NCBI GenBank assembly: GCA_018398765.1
Contig: JAHBMJ010003590.1
Coordinates: 131,648-166,575 of the forward strand
Direction of reading: 5' to 3'
DNA: 34,928 bases
From: Chromera velia
Taxonomy: Eukaryota; Sar; Chromeraceae
Under the pieces are notes generated by a model. That model searched no databases. It was not told where the DNA came from and saw only the letters and a list, made by a program, of their open reading frames with translations. Each line of letters opens with the position of its first letter. Position 1 is the first letter of the stretch. Positions 10,526 to 20,909 of the stretch are shown here, piece by piece. The position numbers were made by a program, and so were the translations under genes.

Positions 10526-11560
10526 GAGCTGGTGAAAGTGAAATGAGAGAGAGAGAGAGACGGACAAGGAGGAGAAGAAAATGCGTGAAGATTGAAAGGG
10601 GGACCTGATGCTTCTCTTCCTGAGGATGGCAGGGCGAAGGGAGAAGGTCTAGCTGGTCCGAAGAAAGAGGTCCAACTAGCTCTGTTTTGGTCTCTTTTTG
10701 TCGGAACCCGGTTTGTCAAAGCCTCGGTCAAAGCCTGCATGGAGAAAATCTGGTCGAGAGACACGTACATGCACACATGAGCGGCTCAATGCATATCGGG
10801 ACAGTTGCCGTGTGGGGCAGGCAATGAGCTAATATGTGGCGCTGGATGATCCGATGAGGCGCTGCATCTTCTGATTATCTACATACCTAGCGACGAGTAT
10901 CCATCTACATCTACATGGCTAGTACATGCAGGTGTCTGAGTGACCTCTCGATGGTGCAAGTCGAGGCCCGGCAGTGGACCGCGGGACAACCCGGAACATA
11001 AATCCTATTCTATCCTGTCGGCCGCGTAGATGAACAAATTCCTAGATAAATTCTCTCGGCCAGGGCCAGCCTATAGGTAGCTGTAGGATTTTATGGACCT
11101 TGGGACAAACCTGGAACATAAATCCTAATCCCAATCCTATGGGATTGCTGCGAAACAGTAGACGCGCAGAAGTAGGCTGATAGTAGCTGATAGCGATAAC
11201 GAGCGATAGCGTAAGCCTTCTGTAAGGTGCTGCGCACTAAAGATTTTTCCTAAGATTTTTTGCAACCCCAACGTTACCCCGTTGTACCCTATTGCCAAGA
11301 ATGGGGGGGGGGGAGGGATTGCTAAATGCCCAGTCAATGTCTCTAACCTCTGCAACACATCTATTGTTTAAGTGTTGCACAAGTGTTGTTTAAGTATTGC
11401 ATCAGACTCTAGATTAGACTTGTACTAAGATGACTCCACGGCTTGCCTAGTCAAATATACAAACTCCCGGTAAAATGCTATGAAACTGCTAGCCAAATTA
11501 GAAAAGATGCCTAAAAGACCGGGGGGGCTTCTAGGCAGTTTCCCTAAGGTCTACTAGGCA
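10526..11560. other. CBS 3' flank and gene-free spacer
   Basis: I see no gene here. GA repeat follows the CBS stop codon. The sequence GGGACAA.CC.GGAACATAAATCCTA occurs near 10981-11010 and again near 11101-11128, an imperfect direct repeat. A G-run lies at about 11300-11312. Confidence 0.5.
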
Positions 11561-11802
11561 AGTGCTCAGCTAGTGATTCCCAGGGAGCTACCAGACAAAC
11601 ACCAAAGCATTCCGAGGGACCATGCATCTAGGTAAGTCAAGAAGAGCAATTGTGAATCCTCAGCGACCAAACACACATTCACAAGCTTCAAACAGTCCAG
11701 ACAAAGAGTTTCCCAGAGACTCTGACTCTGACTAACACTGGACCACGCCGGATACACCGTATTTGTCAGTCAAGCCACATATCCTTCCCACTTACCAGTA
11801 TC

Positions 11803-11997
11803 TGCAGCAGCCACTGGGGGGATCTTGCTCCTCTGAGGTGCATCCGACGAGCACAATGGATGAATATCATTGTACTGGCCTTGGCTGTAGCGGATGACCC
11901 AGTCAGGACAGCTTCTGGATAGACCTGGTGGCTCTTTGCTTACCATCAAGAAGGCAACAGACTCGTCAGCCCCACAAACAAATCCCAGAAAAATCAA
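11803..11997 (-). CDS. Exon-like ORF, product unknown
   Basis: A minus-strand frame of about 65 codons ends at a consensus donor, GATACTG|GTAAGTGGG (donor at about 11802). Its protein (GFVCGADESVAFLMV near the start, then DWVIRYSQGQYNDIHPLCS) has normal composition rather than the low complexity of its surroundings. I do not recognise it. No ATG with confident context and no partner exon was found. It may be a gene fragment or part of an old transposon. Confidence 0.3.
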
Positions 11998-12033
11998 TGT
12001 CGGCTACAGCCGGCTGCAATGCAAAGAAACGAA

Positions 12034-12041
12034 GAAGATAC
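12034..12041. repeat. Left target-site duplication of the hAT-like element
   Basis: GAAGATAC directly before the left terminal repeat. It matches GAAGACAC at 12710-12717 in seven of eight bases, the length expected for hAT insertion. Confidence 0.7.
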
Positions 12042-12709
12042 TAGGGCTGGGAAAAGGTTCATTGAGAAAAGGTTCAAATCTGAAAAAGTAAACCTGTTGA
12101 ACCTGTTTTGAACCTATTGAACCTGTTGAACCTGTTTTGGAGGCCAGACGTGCGGCCACTGGCACAAGGCCGGCCAGGCCCGCGCCGCTCGCGGCCGATA
12201 TAGGTGAAATAAGGAGCCGGAGCCGCGCGCACAGCAACTGTCCCCAGCCGGTTCAATCTATTGTGCCGGACAAACGTATGTCAGCATATGTCAGCATCAT
12301 ATGTCAGCATGAAAGAAAGAAAGAAACACTGTGACAGTCTTATGTTGACTGAATTGTCATGATTGATACGATCATATAAATTTAATTATGGCATTTTCCA
12401 ATTTTTTAAAGCTTTTTTGATTGCTAATTTTCGACTATAAACAGTGAATAACTTGAGACTAGCACCTAATGTCAGCCTAGCTAAATATTGATTTAAACTA
12501 TTTAAAAACACTACTAAGGCATAAATTCTATAATAAAACGTTCTAAAAATGCATTAAAGCCTAATTTAAAGGCATAAAATAATATGAAAAAATGAGGTTT
12601 CTATTAATTAAAAGTGAAGCTGTTTTTGAACCTGTTTTTGAACCTGATTCAGGTTCATTACTTCGAAGTGAACCTTGAACCTTGAACTTTGAACCTTTTC
12701 CTAGCACTA
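12042..12709. mobile_element. hAT-like MITE, 668 bp
   Basis: The left end is TAGGGCTGGGAAAAGGTTCA; the right end, reverse complemented, is TAGTGCTAGGAAAAGGTTCA (18 of 20 identical). Near-identical 8-bp direct repeats flank it. The TAGGGCTGGGAAA-type terminus and 8-bp duplication fit the hAT superfamily. Inside both ends are clusters of GGTTCAA/TTGAACC motifs (12055-12140 and 12620-12695), plausible subterminal transposase-binding repeats. There is no coding capacity, so it depends on a transposase elsewhere. Confidence 0.75.
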
Positions 12710-12717
12710 GAAGACAC
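12710..12717. repeat. Right target-site duplication of the hAT-like element
   Basis: GAAGACAC, partner of GAAGATAC at 12034-12041. Confidence 0.7.
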
Positions 12718-12727
12718 CTTGCTCAGC

Positions 12728-12856
12728 ATGGCTGGGCAGAGCGCAAACAGCCTGCTTGGTGTCAGAAAGGTGTTGATGGAGGGGCCAACAGGTGTTGCTA
12801 ACACCGTCTTCTACGCTGGATCCTTCGAAAGGATCTCATCACACAGTCATAACAAA
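12728..12856 (+). CDS. Exon-like plus-strand ORF, product unknown
   Basis: An ATG at 12728 opens a 43-codon frame (MAGQSANSLLGVRKV, then TVFYAGSFERISS) that ends at a possible donor AAAAG|GTGAAT. It may pair with the open stretch 13236-13409, but I could not confirm a joint. It lies just beyond the hAT-like insertion. Function unknown. Confidence 0.22.
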
Positions 12857-13235
12857 AGGTGAATCTCAGACATACCATAGAGTTAGATGGTTTTGTAGCA
12901 ATACAACAGTTACTGTACCAGTTTACTTATAGGATCTGCTTCACAGCCACTTCCTTACATCAAAGATAATTCATACTGCATGGGTGTGACTGAATTCAAC
13001 TTTCAGAGCCGATTTTGAAAGCCAATTTTGAAAGTTGGGGGGGAGGGGCACATTTGGCAATGAGGTTGCCAAAAATCTTTAGTAATATGATACAATAATT
13101 TAAAAACTAGTTTAAAAAACAAAATTTTAGTAAAAAACAAAGAAATAAGCATAATTATACTAATAATTTAGTAAAGAGTGGGTACTAAAGTTTTTTTTAT
13201 AATATAGTTTGCTGGTAAAACTTTAAACTTTAACT

Positions 13236-13409
13236 TTTAAAACTTTAAAAGTAAATATGCAACCAGACATACAAAAGTTGATCCCAGAATTGATCTAAAA
13301 GACGTTGCTAGAGAAGTTGATTTCATTTATATCATTGCAGGCAAAGTTGCTGCTTTATATACTAGTAGATATACTAATTATATAAAAGTTTCACAACTCA
13401 GAAAACGAG
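13236..13409 (+). CDS. Exon-like plus-strand ORF, product unknown
   Basis: An open frame of about 58 codons lies in otherwise AT-rich, stop-filled DNA (KVDPRIDLKDVAREVDF, then YTSRYTNYIKVSQLRK). It ends at a good donor, CGAG|GTATGT. There is no ATG in frame at its start, so it would be an internal exon. Its codons are AT-rich compared with the four solid genes. Not recognised; a decayed transposon gene is possible. Confidence 0.3.
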
Positions 13410-13480
13410 GTATGTAATGCATTACTATATTAATAATTATAATTCTCATAAAAATTCTGAGAAACAACATTGATATAAAT

Positions 13481-14073
13481 TCAAACTTGAACGACCGGTG
13501 ACTTTGGTACTCTAGGGTCCTTCTCTAGAAAATCTACTTCTTTTTTTGCCACAATTACTTCTCCTAAAAGACGGTGGCGGCTGCTTGCAACCGCTATCTC
13601 CCCAGGTCTCTTTTCAATGTACGCTAACGTTAGCACAACATCTTTGATATTTGTTAATTCAAAGTCTTCTACCCACTCGGCAGCCCCAAACTGCTGAAAA
13701 AACTCCAACTCCTCTGTATCCTTCACTTTGTCTCGAATGTGCCTCACCACTTGCACCGTCAATTTCTCGTTTTTAGCTACTAGGTACACAAGAGAGAAGA
13801 CTCGGGTTCTAGATGATGTAAAAATGCCCTCAACCAGCCCTAGTTCGAGGTAGACTGTGCCGTTTTCATATTTTTGAGCGCTAATAGCCTCTTCGACTTC
13901 CTTCCCTCTCTTCTTTTGGAATCCGCGACCATGATCAGGAGACGCTGCCTTGCTGATAACAGCAGCTGCAGCAACAGTGGCTGTACGGCGAATCGGATTT
14001 ATGTAGTTGGAAAAAGTGTCTCCAAAGAACGTTGCTACTGCTGGTGACTTAATTAACGACCTATTCAGAAACT
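13481..14073 (-). CDS. Uncharacterised ORF or terminal exon of about 195 codons
   Basis: The minus strand is open from an acceptor-like TTTCAATTAG at about 14074 to a stop at 13481. The first in-frame ATG is only at 13789, so the upper half is missed by ATG-based calling. The protein begins with a Ser/Ala-rich part (SPAVATFFGDTFSNYINP), then a basic KKRGKEVEEA stretch, then a mixed alpha/beta-like part (FSLVYLVAKNEKLTVQVV, later DVVLTLAYIEKRPGEIAV). I recognise no family. It could be the last exon of a gene whose upstream exons lie beyond, or were split by, the transposon at 14216-16072. Confidence 0.45.
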
Positions 14074-14217
14074 AATTGAAAAATATTTTTTCAAAATAAA
14101 GTTTAGAGGGCAAAAAAAAAAACTTTAACAAAAAAAAACTTTGAAACTTTAGTGTCCACTCGTAGTAATTTAGTAATAAATTATTTTTTAAAAAATTTAT
14201 TTTTGATTATTGTTATA

Positions 14218-14407
14218 TACCCTGCAGGTAGCCAGGATTTTACGGGATTTTAGCTCAGGATTTTAGCGGATTTTACGGGATTTTGGCCAGGATTTTAGTG
14301 GATTTTAGCAGATTTTGCCCAGGATTCTGCCAGACTGTTAACGTTAAAAAGATAATCCCTACACTTAGGATTTAAAAATCTAAAATCCTGGAAGAAAGCT
14401 AAAATCC
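14218..14407 (+). repeat. Left terminal inverted repeat
   Basis: Starts CCCTGCAGGTAGCCAGGATT and contains at least six GGATTTTA/GGGATTTT units. It pairs with the right arm at 15865-16070. Confidence 0.9.
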
Positions 14408-15089
14408 TAGCCTCCAGTGTTGTTAAGTCTCGGTACTTTCAGTACTTCGGTACCAGAGGGGGGGTCGGTATCAGATTTCGGATCGGATCTTTCGGTATCG
14501 ACCTAAATGACTCTCAAACTTAAAAATCACATGTAGTCTGATGTTACAATATCATTTAAACACACTTCATAAAACAAAATAAACAAAATACAATGATAAA
14601 TTAAAATTAAGAAAGTCTTTTCTAGCTTTTTTGATTGTTCCACGACTTCTGTCTTCTAGAACGGTCTATGGATTGAGGCATAAAACTCATGCATAGAACT
14701 GTTTGCTTGCATGAATCGAAGATGCATGCTCTTGAGGCTGATCGAATCAGATCGATGCATGCTGCATGGCAATACATGGCAATAGATGTGTCGCCAAATC
14801 AGAATCGGTCGGCCAGATAATGAACTTAGATCATGCCGAGTCGGATGCGATAATATGCGATACACTGACTTGCACAGAGGCTGGTGACACACACACACTC
14901 CCTCCCTCGTACGATCTGACGCATGAATGAAATATACACACACGGAACAAGCAGGAAAGAAGGCTTATCCTCGTTGTTTCTTTGCTTCTCCTGTAGAACG
15001 AATTCGTTAGTTGTAGAGAGAGAGAGAGAAGCCTTAGGAGAAGCCCCACCTTATACACATAAATTCGTGCATGTTGAGACAGACAGACA

Positions 15090-15283
15090 GCCAAATAGAG
15101 AGGATGAAATGGGGGGTATCAAACAAAAGATACTCTTCCCACTGCTTCTCCCAGGCCTCCTTTCGCTCCTCCTCCCCCTCTTCTGTTCTCCTCCCTGCGC
15201 ATTCTCCTCCCTCACGGCATTGCTGCAACTTCGCTGCCTGGCGGTGGAGACTGATATCCACCTCTTGCATAACAAAAGAGGAA
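15090..15283 (-). pseudogene. Possible captured host exon inside the transposon
   Basis: A minus-strand open frame includes DISLHRQAAKLQQCREGG, then a charged EEERKEAWEKQWEEYL stretch. It runs into GTCTGTCTGTCTC (donor near 15089), the same tetranucleotide-style donor seen in the solid genes of this window. This suggests a piece of host gene carried by the transposon. Product unknown; the acceptor side (TTATGCAAGAG) is weak. Confidence 0.28.
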
Positions 15284-15864
15284 GAAAAAAAAAGAAAGTC
15301 CAAACAAAGAGGTAGCTTTCAAATTTTTCCAAACGGAATTTAAGTGAAAGTCGGGACTTATACACAAATCTCCCTGACCAGTGTTGATCACTGTTGGAGG
15401 AGAGAGATCAATTGAAGGATAGGAACAACATGAAAAAAGACTCAGACCAGCACTCTTGTTTTTTTTGTGGCGGTGCACGTGTGCAGCCCCAAAATTCATG
15501 TAAGGAGACGGTGATGCTTCAGATGGCAGTTCTCCATCCATGTGAGGATATGCGAGACACACACAATGCGCAGTGCAGGGCCCGCACGCCGTGGCCCATG
15601 CAGGCGCTTCAAATTAGACATCAAAAGTTCATGCTAGTCATCTTTGAGCATTTCAGTGTCCTAACGGCGTATAAACAGTCTGTAAAGAGTTCTAAAAACC
15701 TGTTTAGAATATGTAAAAAAGCCGGTATCGAGAGTACCGAAAAAGTACCAAAAGTACCAAAAAATTTCAGATCGGGGGTCGGTATCGGATTTCAGTCTAG
15801 ATTTCAGTACTTAGGTTTGTCGGGACTTAACAACTCTGCTAGCCTCTTCCTAGGATTTTATGGG

Positions 15865-16070
15865 ATTATACGAGATTATAGGATTTTAGCTTTCTTCCAG
15901 GATTTTAGATTTTTAAATCCTAAGTGTAGGGATTATATTTTTAACGTTAATGGTCCGGCAGAATCCTGGGCAAAATCTGCCAAAATCCGTTAAAATCCTG
16001 GCCAAAATCCCGTAAAATCCGCTAAAATCCTGAGCTAAAATCCCGTAAAATCCTGGCTACCTGCAGGGTA
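15865..16070 (-). repeat. Right terminal inverted repeat
   Basis: Reverse complement begins CCCTGCAGGTAGCCAGGATT and follows the left arm closely, with small indels and an extra ATAATC-rich stretch at its inner edge. Confidence 0.9.
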
Positions 16071-16072
16071 TA

Positions 16073-16930
16073 GATGATTGTGAACGCTTTCCCTGGCACT
16101 CAAAAATGAAAAAAGGCTTCAAGTTACACATCAAAACAAAAAAATGATTAATTGATTGATTGATTAATAGGTTCCGCACTAGGCCTTCCCGCTATGTCCA
16201 TCTGTTGCCAATAGCAAAAAAACTATGAAAAAAAGTAGCAAAAAAAAATATAACAAAGTCAATTCTCCCTTAACTATTTTTTTTTCTTTTTTGCAGACGA
16301 TATTAGGTGATAAACATCTATGAACTATCATTCATGCAAGTGTTATGTAACTGTTGTTTTCAATGGCTAGCTAGTGTTTGGGTGTTGACTATAACCTTGA
16401 CTATAACATGATCATGTTATGATGATCATAATGATTATTTAAAGTATAATACTATAGGTATAATATTTTTACATTCATTCACTATGAAAGACGATGATGA
16501 GACATGATGAGAGCTTCAAAAGTTTTAAAGATTACAAAAATATATTACTAAGTCACAGTATATGCAGTGTTGAACAATTGCTAGTAACTGCTAGAGTAAC
16601 CACCATCCAGTGACTTAGCCTTAGTTAAAGTATATTAGAATAAGAGAAATCAAATAGGAAACTTTAATGTTTACTTTTAAATTATTATATAGTACATGTG
16701 CAGTATAAACAAAACTTTAATAATTTTGAACGGTAATTAACTTTGATTCTTAATTTGAAATATTCTACATATAAACCAGAATTTAATAAATAAATGTTAA
16801 AAAAAAAATGTTTACTTAAATATTTACGACTTGAAAATAGACTTTTCACAGTTGGTTTTCAATTTATGTATACATTCAATAAGTTTTTGGAGACACTGGC
16901 ACTTGCGATAGAACATTATCAACCAAGAGT
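16073..16930. other. AT-rich gene-free spacer
   Basis: A/T runs, TGAT repeats (about 16149-16167) and no ORF of note. It resembles the AT-rich DNA at 12860-13230, so both may belong to one old, low-GC transposon-derived region now split by later insertions. Confidence 0.5.
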
Positions 16931-16944
16931 GGCAGCAGCATCGA

Positions 16945-17726
16945 TTGAATCGAAATGAATCCAAAGCAGTAGTTGTAGACCCAACTCGTGACTCAAGCCT
17001 CCGTAACGCCTTCTGCGTAGCCCCATCTTGTCTGCTCCTGCATTTAAAAAAAGGAATTACAGGGGAACAAGACCTGTTAAAAGCAAATCAATTTATATCA
17101 TTGCGTAACACTGACTGCAATGGCAGTTACTGTTTCTATATCAGCCTCACTGCAAACGACAAACAGCTTTTTGGCACACACCCGACAGCCATTCGTAGTC
17201 TGCAGGTGCGGCCGTCATTCTGTAGGAAGCAATGAAGCGGAACTCCAATATCAGCATGAGGAAAGCCAAAACCGTTGGCTGTCTTGCCGACGTAGCTGCA
17301 AGTTCCTTTGAGATTGGATTGTCTTTCAAAGGAACAACAAAGCCTTCGAAGTTGCAGTTGTTGCACTTGAAGCTTGGCGGCACTGCCCGCGTGAGCTAAA
17401 GGAAAACTCAAGCAGGCAGGCGGTACAAAGCGGGCAGTCTTTCTTTTTCATAGGAATAATGTCGCCCCAGCTTCTCAGGTCTTTGTGAGAGATAAGAACC
17501 TGGTCGCCCGACTAAATCTCTGGGTCTTCTTTTTCCATTCGCTTTTCTTTGAGCACCTTCCAATCAATGTTTGCTTCCTGCAACTAAAAAGATGTGAATA
17601 TTCCTTATGCCCTTCAAAAGAGGTGAAGCAGCAAAACAGAGAGCGGGGACCTCCCTTTGCTATTTTGATCAGCTTGTTGATGCTGGAGTCCTTCAAACCT
17701 TTTGGTAAGAGTCCGAGGTCTACCAT
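16945..17726 (-). pseudogene. Broken transposase-like remnant
   Basis: Minus-strand frames must be changed several times to read through: MVDLGLLPKGLKDSS near 17726, then DCPLCTACLL near 17435-17405, then FKCNNCNFEGFVVPL near 17370-17325, then EFRFIASYRM near 17245. Two CxxC pairs suggest a zinc-binding segment. The later part is loosely like the N-R-R-F-x-A...G core of Mutator/Kolobok-style transposases. That family call is a guess from pattern only. The frame breaks show a dead copy. Confidence 0.3.
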
Positions 17727-18845
17727 TTTTTACTTGAAGCTGTCGTTCTTCAATTTCTCCGACAAGGCAGTTTTGAGAGCCTACAAAACTTTGACTTCCG
17801 GATCTAGAGTTTGTTTTTTCATGCCTGCAACAGTCTCTCTCCCGTATAACTTTAATTAACTTCTAGAACCAGCATTTCTTTCTTTATGTCTGTCTCCTAC
17901 TGCAGAGCCCTATACATAACTTTAACTTCTAGATCTAGATTTTTTTATTTTATGTATCTTTATGTCTGCAATAGTCTGTCTCTCGCACAACTTTAACTTC
18001 TAGGACCAGCATTTTTTTTTTTATGTCTGTCTCCTGCTGCAGAGCCCTAGCTACAAAACTTCGACTTCCGGATCTAGAGTTTGTTTGTTCATGTCTGCAA
18101 CAGTCTGTCACTCACACAACTTTAACTACTAAGACCAGCATTTTATTCTTCATGTCTCTCTCCTGCTGCAGAGCCCTATACAAAACTTTGACTTCCAGAT
18201 CAGTAGTTTGTTTGTTCATATCTGTCATAGTCTGTCTCTCGTATAACTTTAACTTCTAGGACTAGCATTTGTTTCTTCATATCTGTCTCCGGCTATCTCC
18301 GGCTACCAAGCCCTATACATAACGTTGACTTCCAGATCTAGCATTTGTCTGTTCATGTCTGTCACAGTCTGTCTCTTGCATAACTTTAACTTCTAGGACC
18401 AGCATTTCATTCTTCATGTCTTTCTCCTGCTGCAAAGCCCTATAAAACTTTGACTTCCAAATCTGGAGTTTATGTATTCATATCTGTCACAGTCTGTCTC
18501 TCATATAACTTTAACTTCTAAAATCAGCATTTCTTTCTTCATATGTGTTTCCTACTGCAGAGCCCTACACATAACTTTAACTTTTGGATCTAGATTTTTT
18601 TACTTCATGTCTGCAATAGTCTGTCTTTTGTATAACTTTAACTTCTAGGACCAGCATTTTTTTCTTCATATCTGTCTCCTAGGTACTGCAGCTCGAGCCC
18701 TACAAAACTTTGACTTCCGGATCTAGAGTTTGTTTGTTTATATCTGTAACAGTCTGTCCCTCGTATAACTTTAACTTCTAGGACCAGCATTTCATTCTTC
18801 ATGTCTGCCTCCTGCTGTAGAACCCCACAAAACTTTGACTTCCGA

Positions 18846-18890
18846 ACATATATGGGGATGCGGCATGCATGCATGAAAAAACCTTTAATC
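18846..18890 (+). repeat. 45-bp insert in the satellite, copy A
   Basis: ACATATATGGGGATGCGGCA... interrupts the sequence ACTTCCG at the same point in the unit as copy B. ACTTCCG-like sequence flanks it on both sides, as a short target duplication would. Related to 2119-2160. Confidence 0.8.
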
Positions 18891-19146
18891 AACTTCCGGA
18901 TCTAGAGTTTGTTTATTCATGTCTGTCACAGTTTGTCTTTCACATACATAACCTTAACTTCTAAAACCAGAATTTCATTTATCATGTCTGTCTCCTATAA
19001 AACTTTGACTTCTGGATCTAGAGTTTATTTGTTCATGTCTGTAACAGTCTGTCTCTCGAGCTCGCACAACTTTAACTACTAGGACCAGCATTTCATTCTT
19101 CATGTCTGTCTCTTGCTGCAGAGCCCTACAAAACTTTGACTTCCAG

Positions 19147-19190
19147 ACATATATGGGGATGCGGCATGCATGCATGAAAAAACCTTTAAT
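19147..19190 (+). repeat. 45-bp insert in the satellite, copy B
   Basis: Nearly identical to copy A, 301 bp further on. Two dimeric units plus one insert make about 300 bp, so a single insertion was probably amplified along with its satellite units. Confidence 0.8.
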
Positions 19191-19710
19191 TGACTTCCGG
19201 ATCTAGAGTTTGTTTGTTCATGTCTGTCACAGTCTGTCTTTCACATACATAACCTTAACTTCTAAAACCAGAATTTCATTTATCATGTCTGTCTCCTACA
19301 AAACTTTGACTTCTGGATCTAGAGTTTGTTTGTTCATGTCTGCAACAGTCTGTCACTTGCACAACTTTAACTACTAGGACCAACATTTCATTCTTCATAT
19401 CTGTCTCCTGCTGCAAAGCCCTACAAAACTTTGACTTCCAGATTTGGAGTTTGTTTTTTTATGCCTGCAACAGTCTGTCTCTCACTTAACTTTAACTTCT
19501 AGGATCAGCATTTCATTTTTCATGTCTGTCTCCTGCTGCAGAGCCTTAGCTACAAAACTTTGACTTCCACATCTAGAATTTCTTTGTTTATGTCTGTCAT
19601 AGTTTGTTTCTTGCATGTCTCTCGCAGGCTCAAGGTACAGAGCAAGGACAGGCCCGGAGAGAGACGGTACAGGAAACGGGGAGAAAGGGGAGGATGCGGA
19701 CATGCGGTGA

Positions 19711-20313
19711 ATGAAGAGGGAGGGGAGGGGAAGGACCGACCCCCCCCCCCCCAAAGACAGGAAAGGTCACACAGAAGAGAAGGAGAGAAAGAAGAAGATA
19801 GAGCTCATGGGAACAGAAATGAAAAGAATAGAAGAGCTAATTCATAGAGAAGAGAGAAGGTGTAGAAAGCTGCAGAGAAAAGAAAAAGAAATAGAGAGAG
19901 AGGCACGAGAAGAGGCAGAGTGGTACGTGATTGAGGCATTGGAGGAGACGGGAATGTTTAATAGTTGGAAAACCAGAATCGAACAGAAAAAAGAGGTCGA
20001 AGAGGAAAGGAGAGGCCCAGGGACGGAGTTATTCCGAAGAAACAAGTTCGCCGTCCTAGTGGAAGAGGCAGATGAAAAGGAAGAAGGGATGGAGGAGGAG
20101 GGGTGGAAGAAGGATGGGAAAGGGAAAGGGAGGAGGGAAAGGCACACCAAAGGTTCTGGTGGTTGCAATCGCTCATGTGGAGAAAGAGAAAAGGCCAAAG
20201 AACAGACCCAAAAAGAGAAAACGGCATTCCCTCTGTCAAATTCTGACTTTGTACGAGAGAGTGGGAGGACACACCATCTTCCTACCAAGGCGACAGGACA
20301 GGACAAGGCCTAG
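19711..20313 (+). pseudogene. LINE 5' ORF (ORF1-like), coiled-coil and basic
   Basis: A 200-codon frame after a C-homopolymer at 19740-19752. Residues about 25-75 are heptad-like Glu/Lys/Arg-rich coiled coil. A RRNKFAVLVEE motif follows, similar to the NRF-x-x-L motif found ahead of EN-RT in many LINEs and retroelements. The rest is acidic, then basic. It probably encodes the nucleic-acid-binding ORF1-type product or the N-terminus of a single polyprotein. A second open stretch at 20589-20861 in another frame suggests decay between it and the endonuclease. Confidence 0.55.
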
Positions 20314-20909
20314 GGACAAGGCAGTCAAACCCAAAGACCCCAGTTAGCCACTGGGGGAAGGGGGGACGGGAGGACTGATAGCAACGCCAGAGGTTCTCCT
20401 GACACCGGTAAGCGGGTATGGGACGGATCGCAGTGAAACTCTTGCAATCATAAAACAGACTGAGAAGAAAACAGTTTCCCCCCCTCCCTCTCTCCGTGTG
20501 TGCAGACACAATGGAGGAGACGGAGGCCGAAGGGAACTCGAGGAGCGAAGAGAACCCGTAGCAGGAGAACAGTGCCAGACTTGGGCATGTGACAGAAGCC
20601 AGAGCGAGATGGCAGGGCCAAGGGATGGGCAGGGATCTTGGGGAAGGGAGGGTAGGGAAGGGAGGGACGGGAGGGTGTGGAAAGGGGGGCCCGGGGGCAG
20701 AAAGAAGAAAACGAAAAAGTAAGAATGAGCAAGAACAGAGGACGTGGGAAGAGAAAGATGCCTCAAAGAGAGACTCGACCGAAAGATACGACAAAGATTC
20801 CTTCAAACACGATGCAGCGCGCTCTTCAATTTCTGTGACAAGCTCAGTCCCAACTTCATAGGCATATTTATTTGAATTAAATGATGCATGTGCATATGAT
20901 GCTCCGTCT

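Larger units (their letters stand above)
14216..16072. mobile_element. DNA transposon with very long terminal inverted repeats
   Basis: Both ends carry TATA-CCCTGCAGGTAGCC in inverted orientation. The arms stay nearly identical for about 75 bp and clearly related for about 190 bp (14218-14407 against 15865-16070). Each arm has repeated GGATTTTA units, probably subterminal binding sites. The flanking TATA at each end fits a TA or TATA target duplication but is palindromic, so it is ambiguous. No transposase is visible, so the element is non-autonomous. Between arms and core, GTTGTTAAGTC and GGTATCGGATTTC-type sequence recurs on both sides (about 14420-14500 and 15725-15830), suggesting a nested or composite element. 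The core holds host-like DNA. Confidence 0.85.
17776..19625. repeat. Satellite array, left block, about 127-bp dimeric unit
   Basis: About 14 tandem units. Each is two related halves of roughly 63 bp: one with AACTTTGACTTCCGGATCTAG and GTTTGTTTGTTCATGTCTG, the other with AACTTTAACTTCTAGGACCAG and CATTTCATTCTTCATGTCTG, ending in CTGCTGCAGAGCCCTACA. The shared AACTTT-ACTTC...TTCATGTCTGTC skeleton shows that the unit arose by doubling a 63-bp monomer. ORFs on either strand are by-products of the repeat. Confidence 0.92.
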
